Shown: in pieces, positions 58,800-64,000 of the stretch | Layout of the letters: the number at the start of each line of letters is the position of its first letter | How positions within the stretch are numbered: position 1 is the stretch's first letter | Origin: Zizania palustris | Taxonomy: Eukaryota; Streptophyta; Magnoliopsida; Poales; Poaceae | Assembly (NCBI GenBank): GCA_019279435.1 | Contig: JAAALK010000287.1 | Coordinates: 30,318,162-30,382,161, forward strand | Length of the DNA: 64,000 nt | Direction of reading: 5' to 3' | Position numbers and translations under genes: made by a program | The notes under the pieces: generated by a model | The model's database searches: none | Told to the model about the DNA's origin: nothing | Seen by the model: the letters and a program-made list of their open reading frames with translations, nothing else

Positions 58800-60470
58800 G
58801 CTCTGCGAGAGCGGCTGTTTCGACGGTGGGGATTGATCGGGCGAGGGCCAACGTACGGCCACCTTGAGCCCTTGAGTTAATTACCTGCAGAGATTAACGT
58901 TAGTTGGTCACTTCTATTAATGTGCTGAAATGATGAAGATCAAAAGACAATCCATGGTTAATATGTAATAGATTAAATATTACAGATTTTAAAGCTAACA
59001 AGTAGCTTAAAAAAGTTGTGCAGATAAATTTTTTTTGGAGGATTTATAATTTTTAAAGCGTGCCACGAATAATTTGGTAATAGACTAGTAGATTGTTTGG
59101 AAAAAGCTGTTTGCACACGAAGGATCGAGCTAGCTGAGGTAGGCTGCAAACTTTCTAAGTTATCTAGATTCATTATACTATATTGTATTAAATCTGAAAA
59201 GGGTTTTGTCATCTTTGAGGAGGTATTACTGGATACAAGGTATCGATATATACAAAATCAAATCTAACCATTGATTTGAAAAAAAATAGGAAAAAATGGA
59301 AGCAGGCCCGCCCCATCACCGCAGACACCCATCGCCCTGCTGTCAGTCCATGCCGCTCCCATTGGCCTTGTTGCCCAGCCGCCTACTGGCCCGCTGTAGA
59401 TCCGTCGTCCAAGCCACGTCGCTACACCGCCGTCCTATAGGGCACACCGTTGCAGGCTGTTACCTAGGTCGTGTCACCGCAAGATGCGCCGCCACCTAGG
59501 CCGCCCCATCGCCGCTCCACCACCCTATCCAGTGCCACCACGCCGTCAGACACATTATCGCGTTGCCGGGTAAGATGAGCCGACACCTTGGTTACTCTGT
59601 ACTTTCTTTAGGCGAATTTACGAGAATATACTTCCACCTTGCATTAGAAGCAGATGTATTATTTTTTGAGTAGGTAGGTACTAATGTGTACTGTCTAATC
59701 TGAGCTGTTGAATGAGGGTGATCAACGGCTCAAATTTGATATCTCTTCCTCTTTAAGGATGATAAAATTTCTCTAAATCTAATATTAAATTGTAATACGA
59801 CGGGACCAAGCTAGTACTACTACAGATGTAGCATACAACAAACTGAATATGGATCAATGGATTCTACGAAAGAAGAGACATGATCAGCTTTCAGCTGTTG
59901 AGTTCAGTGGCTTACACAGTACATGTGTAAACGAACAACAACTGTTTAGTGATTTTTCTAGGATCATGGACAGAAAAAGACTGTTTGTTCCTGTTTCTAA
60001 AAGGTTAGTTTGGTGCCGGAATAACAAATCAAAATCATGCGAAATCCCATGGAAGCTACGACGAGCGATAAATTCGCAACCTCTTATCTCGATTTGTTCG
60101 ACCGTATAATCAGAAATTGTGACGTGCCTGATAATACTTTGTGCAAAAGTTCAGAGGATGGCCACTAGGGTAGAACAGGCCTGCCAATACGATTGTGTTC
60201 ATCGCGGTAGATGCAGATTCCCTATAGTGGAGAAGAAAACGGCAAGAGTTTTCTTATCAACTAGTGACGAAGCTAGAGTAAAACAGAATAAGATGCAAAA
60301 TTATACGAGGAAAACACATTGACATGCACGCTGCTACTAGTTAGGCATAATTTTTTACCTCTAGCTAACCACAACGACGCTCTTTCTTTGACCGGACAAT
60401 TAGGTACTCTTTTGATCTCTGGGTTGCCAGAAAGAAAAAACATTTTAATACTAGCAATGTGCACCTGAAG
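58800..60470. other. Spacer, no gene recognised
   Basis: AT-rich apart from a GC patch at 59296-59570 whose ORFs are Arg/Pro/His low complexity. I would not call a gene here. Confidence 0.4.
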
Positions 60471-60680
60471 TGATGCTCACAGTAACTGTAAACTCACAAT
60501 TGCCAAAAGGGTCATTCAGGCTTCTATTGGAGTTGTTCTCTGAACAATCCAGCTGTGCTGCAAATGCATTCCTCCCTGATGCTCACAGCACACTCACTGT
60601 AAAATCACAATTGCTAAAGGAACCATTCAGACTTGTTGGGCTGTTCTCTGAACAATCTAGCTGTGCAGCAAATATTCATC
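60471..60680. repeat. Two-copy tandem repeat, unit about 105 bp
   Basis: GATGCTCACAG, ACTCACAATTGC and GTTCTCTGAACAATC lie in the same order in 60471-60577 and again in 60578-60680 with scattered changes. The reading frame is open through both (SEQSSCAAN appears twice), but I see no other sign of a gene. Confidence 0.8.
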
Positions 60681-60699
60681 TCAGATTTGAAATGTCATG

Positions 60700-63470
60700 A
60701 TTATTTAACTGCTAATCATAGGAGCAAAATCCCAGTTGAGCTTCCACAGCAGTGACTCTTGCATCACCAGGCAGCAGGGCACTGCTTAAAGTAACTTCAG
60801 ATAAGGGAAGCAAGAACAAGCTGTTTAGATAAGGAAGTTTATGACGATAAGCCAGCATCTTAGCGTCACTAACACGTTTAGTCACTTCAGGGCCATTTTA
60901 TAAACCAGACTTGGACAAGATATGATCCACCTCTTTACCTCAGGGCTCAGGAGTCAATACCAATTAATGGCAACACTTGCTCCTGTTTAGGAGAATATCA
61001 GAGGAACAAATCTTGATTAGCACACGGTTTCGGTGAAATTTTGCCCTAACCAAAATTCCAAAGAAAAACACACAAAAAAATAGCATTCAGATTGCTCCAA
61101 TTATCTGCCATGTTCGGTGCCTAACAAGTAGAAAGGAAAAACTTTTAGCAAATTGTTCCTACTCCCTTTAGCTATACCACATATATTTCTCTATGCCTAG
61201 CTGTATAGTGGCATACAAGATTATACTAGTTTACTTACTGATCACTGACAAAGACCAGTCAAAAAGGGAATTATGACATGCAAATGATTCTAATCACCAA
61301 AAGATTTCATGCAGCAAATTGCAGTGCAAACTTTGCTGCCTACAACCTCCAGATTTCCCAGTGCCTTCCACAGAGTTTTTTGCCTAGTTCAGACTACAAC
61401 AGAAGCTTCAGAATGCAAGATAACTACATATGATGCGTGCTTGCTGTAATCACAATGCTGGGATGATCATAAACAACGATTTTTAGGCAGAATCATAATG
61501 ATGAGCAGAGGCCCAGAGTTGTTAGGCGAGAGCTACAAATTCAGATAGATATGTTGATATATAATATGTTCATGTCATAATCTGTGTTAGATTAGCTGGA
61601 TTCTCCATGCAGCAAAGCAGAACCATTTGTATGTCTCTGTGTCCAGATGGCATTGGAGGCCGTTGCTTGAGATGAATCTTGGCATAGGAGAGTTCATGGC
61701 TTCCAAAGAATTAAAGAAAGATAGCAATCAAAGGGAAAAGAAAGAGGATTAAGAATTAAGATATCTCTCAGCTTTACAGGTGATTCTTTTAATATGACAA
61801 AGTGTTTACCCATTTTGATCAAACTAGAACTAATTTATCACCTCCTTCCTTTTTTTTACGCGCCAAACAAACGAAGAATAATTTAGAGAACCTAGAAAGT
61901 AGAGAGCAAGCATTATCACACGTTAAACAAACATGGAGAGCATGAAATATCTCAATAAAGTTAGTGATCTGTTTTGATAAAGTAAGTTCCAACCAACTGC
62001 CAGATTTAGTATATTAATACTAAATATAATTAGTAATGCAATGTTTCACTGTTTGCCTCAACAATAATGTTACAAGGCTCATTTAACAATATTTTGAACA
62101 GTGCATCTATTGTATTTGTAAATGACATCTATACTGTAGGCAGACAAGATAGATGGTGATTGGCATCATGGCAAAAACAATATAATGAGAAGTCATTTTT
62201 AAGAATGGATATATCATTAAGTGGTGGTTTAATGGATCAGCTTTTTTAAAGCTGGTGCAAAACCAAATAGACAATATGAGTGATCTGACACAAGTTAAAT
62301 AAACTCCCACACTAACAGTATACATTTATACCTTATCAACCATTGTCTGTTGCAAAGAAGATTGCCTTTATGAATAAAGAGAGTTAGGCAGTGAGCCTTT
62401 TTCACCAGCCAATCACATTCAGGGCTTCACTTGCACAGTTCTAACTGCCCTGTAAAAGCTTATTTGCTTTCCATTGCTAATGCCAGAGTTTAAACTACTT
62501 GAGACGGTATAGGGCCTATATATCATATTCCCCTGTGTGTAGAGCTCGAACAATTTCAGTCTTTTCTGGCTCTGCTTTTCTGTAAAGGAGTATGGATTTA
62601 TTCTGGTCAAGTCCAGTAAGGGGTTTAGAGCCATAGATATACTAGTGCGGGCACCAAGAACTTCGGCTGGAATCTGACGACTGAATTGCAGGTTCGCAAG
62701 ATTGTTCCAAACTTCCTGTCGATTGTTCATGAACTTTTCCTCGAATGCACTCAATCAAGCTGGATTCATAGTGCATTGTGAGAAATGGGGATTAAAATGG
62801 AGTGTTCATGTTCTGTCCCATGCCACTGAGAAGTTCCAGGCAGGTATGAGGTATCTTTGCTAGCTGCTGTTCTTCAGGCATGTTGCTGGTTACCAAGGTA
62901 GATGCATGGAACAATATGAAGAGAAAACTGTCTTTGTCTCTGCATGCAGCCATTCGATGGGGATTGTTTTTTTCAACAAATTGAATCCTTTGTGTATGTC
63001 AGCTTCGCATAAAAAACATGGGCTTTTCCATTTCAAAACTACTAGAGGATCACAGAACAACAGGAGGATGTGATCCAGTTCAGAATTTCCACACTTTTCA
63101 GTCCCCAACGTGAAATATTGAGGTTATAATAAAGCTGGAGGCTCCAGCAGCAGCAGCAGCAGCAGCGTATTATTCATCGCCCAGTATTAGCAGTGTACCT
63201 CAGTTATTATACATGCAGCATTTGAACTCCAGGTAATGGATATAACTTGATAAACTAAAAGAAAAACCAATAATACAACTCGTCAGAATTCACACTTCCG
63301 TTGCACGTCTAACCTTAAGACTTGTGAGCATAAGGCAAAGGCATTCTAACATCACAAGGCAAGTTTACACTTTACAGAAGCATCACCATCTCAAAAACAT
63401 GACTTCTAGTCTTCTACAGATGGCATTGAATAATCTTCTCAGTAATGATCCATCAGTAGACACTTGTTGC
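60700..63470. other. Flank downstream of the FLX-like gene
   Basis: Mostly AT-rich with no recognised domain. Two minus-strand open stretches (62419-62754 and 62890-63108) have no known similarity to me. They could be 3' UTR or downstream transcribed sequence. A (CAG)n tract is at about 63144-63166. Confidence 0.35.
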
Positions 63471-63474
63471 CAAT

Positions 63475-63999
63475 TTATTTACGTCCATGAGGAGTTTGAT
63501 AAGCACTGCCAGGATTAGTTGCTGCTTGCCCAGCTCCATACTGTGATGGCTGTGCACCTGACCCATAGGGTGACACCCCCTGTGCTGGGGCAAAGGGAAA
63601 CGGTGCTTGCGCTAATCCATATGATGATGGTACCTGTGTGTGTCCATATGAAGATGGCTCCTGTGCTTGTCCATATGATGGTAAAGCATGGGCAGAGCCT
63701 AAGGTACGCACTGTTGTTGCGCCATAGGATGACTGTTGAATGGGCACAGATGCATGTGAGGGTGGCACCTGTGTAGATCCATACGTGGATGCAGTTGGTG
63801 CCCAAGCATATGAAGGTGGTGTGGCCTGATTTGATCCATAGTAATCAGCATTACTCCCATGAGCAGCTGCAGTTGTTGCATGTCCTCCAAATGCAGGTGC
63901 TTTAGAAGGATCATATAAAGCACCTTTCAAAGAATTGTAGCCCATGGCACCCCTTGATGCATCATGGCCTCCAGCTTTTGAAGAACTGAAGCTAGCGAT
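63475..63999 (-). CDS. C-terminal part of an FLX-like protein (cut by the window edge)
   Basis: The frame is open from the right edge to TGA/TAA at 63475, about 174 residues. It is rich in Gly, Tyr, Ser, Pro, Gln and Ala, with repeats of the GYNSLKGALYDPSKAP and SYGQAQEPSSYGHTQVPSSY kinds. The G-Y-D/N-x-x-K-G-x-x-Y-D-x-S-K pattern resembles the tail of plant FLX-like proteins (FLOWERING LOCUS C EXPRESSOR-LIKE), whose coiled coil would lie to the right of the window. Other low-complexity nuclear proteins could look alike, so the name is tentative. No frame break is seen, and the first exon(s) are missing. Confidence 0.55.
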   Translation of the reverse strand: MASFSSSKAGGHDASRGAMGYNSLKGALYDPSKAPAFGGHATTAAAHGSNADYYGSNQATPPSYAWAPTASTYGSTQVPPSHASVPIQQSSYGATTVRTLGSAHALPSYGQAQEPSSYGHTQVPSSYGLAQAPFPFAPAQGVSPYGSGAQPSQYGAGQAATNPGSAYQTPHGRK

Positions 64000-64000
64000 A

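Noticed and set aside
1..64000. CRISPR arrays, rRNA or tRNA genes, bacterial operons
   Set aside because: None seen; repeats are microsatellites or transposon parts. I could not run a covariance search, so a divergent tRNA cannot be excluded.

Overview
This window looks like nuclear DNA of a grass (Poaceae). The evidence is GC-rich 5' exons next to AT-rich introns and spacers, plant-only gene families (lycopene beta-cyclase, a GLUTAMINE DUMPER, an RGF/GLV/CLEL peptide, a WIP-type nuclear-envelope protein), many small Stowaway/Tourist-like elements, and a Sirevirus-type Ty1/copia retrotransposon. I cannot name the species; a panicoid grass is only a guess. No prokaryotic or viral operon is present.

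Layout. (1) 1-10.7 kb, all on the minus strand: a single-exon lycopene beta-cyclase (1765-3246), a three-exon RGF/GLV/CLEL precursor that I assembled by hand (3775-4302), and a five-exon ABHD17-like alpha/beta-hydrolase (5187-10625). The hydrolase's 3.6 kb first intron carries a complete small non-autonomous LTR element. (2) 12.9-14.1 kb: a broken BLOC-1 subunit 2 copy. (3) 14.8-18.3 kb: two RING-H2 ubiquitin-ligase copies on the plus strand. The first is intact and built from tandemly repeated N-terminal modules, each keeping its own start codon. The second is frameshifted. (4) 18.3-28.9 kb: a 10.6 kb Sirevirus-like copia element with near-identical LTRs and a CAGGG target duplication, inserted in the tail of the second RING copy. 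(5) 29-31 kb: the remaining RING flank and a bZIP gene whose stop codon lies in a Stowaway end. (6) 35.5-38.9 kb: an 11-exon PP2A B'' regulatory subunit, reading frame intact through every junction. (7) 39-44.3 kb: transposon debris, including a CACTA end, and a WIP (KASH) gene copy broken by a nonsense codon and a frameshift. (8) 45.8-46.2 kb: a GLUTAMINE DUMPER gene. (9) 46-58 kb: mostly transposon-derived spacer with a LINE remnant, MITEs, a foldback element with target duplications, and an AT-microsatellite-associated repeat. (10) 58.4 kb: a small putatively myristoylated protein. (11) The right edge cuts the C-terminal part of an FLX-like protein.

The genes do not form one pathway; this is ordinary plant gene space with independent genes. 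The points most worth following up are the RGF peptide gene, the repeated TAATG modules of the RING gene, the bZIP C-terminus supplied by a MITE, the WIP copy whose KASH tail survives out of frame, and the near-total dominance of 1-base indels between retrotransposon LTRs. That last point suggests some of the frameshifts are sequence errors. I did not find a convincing undescribed biological system.
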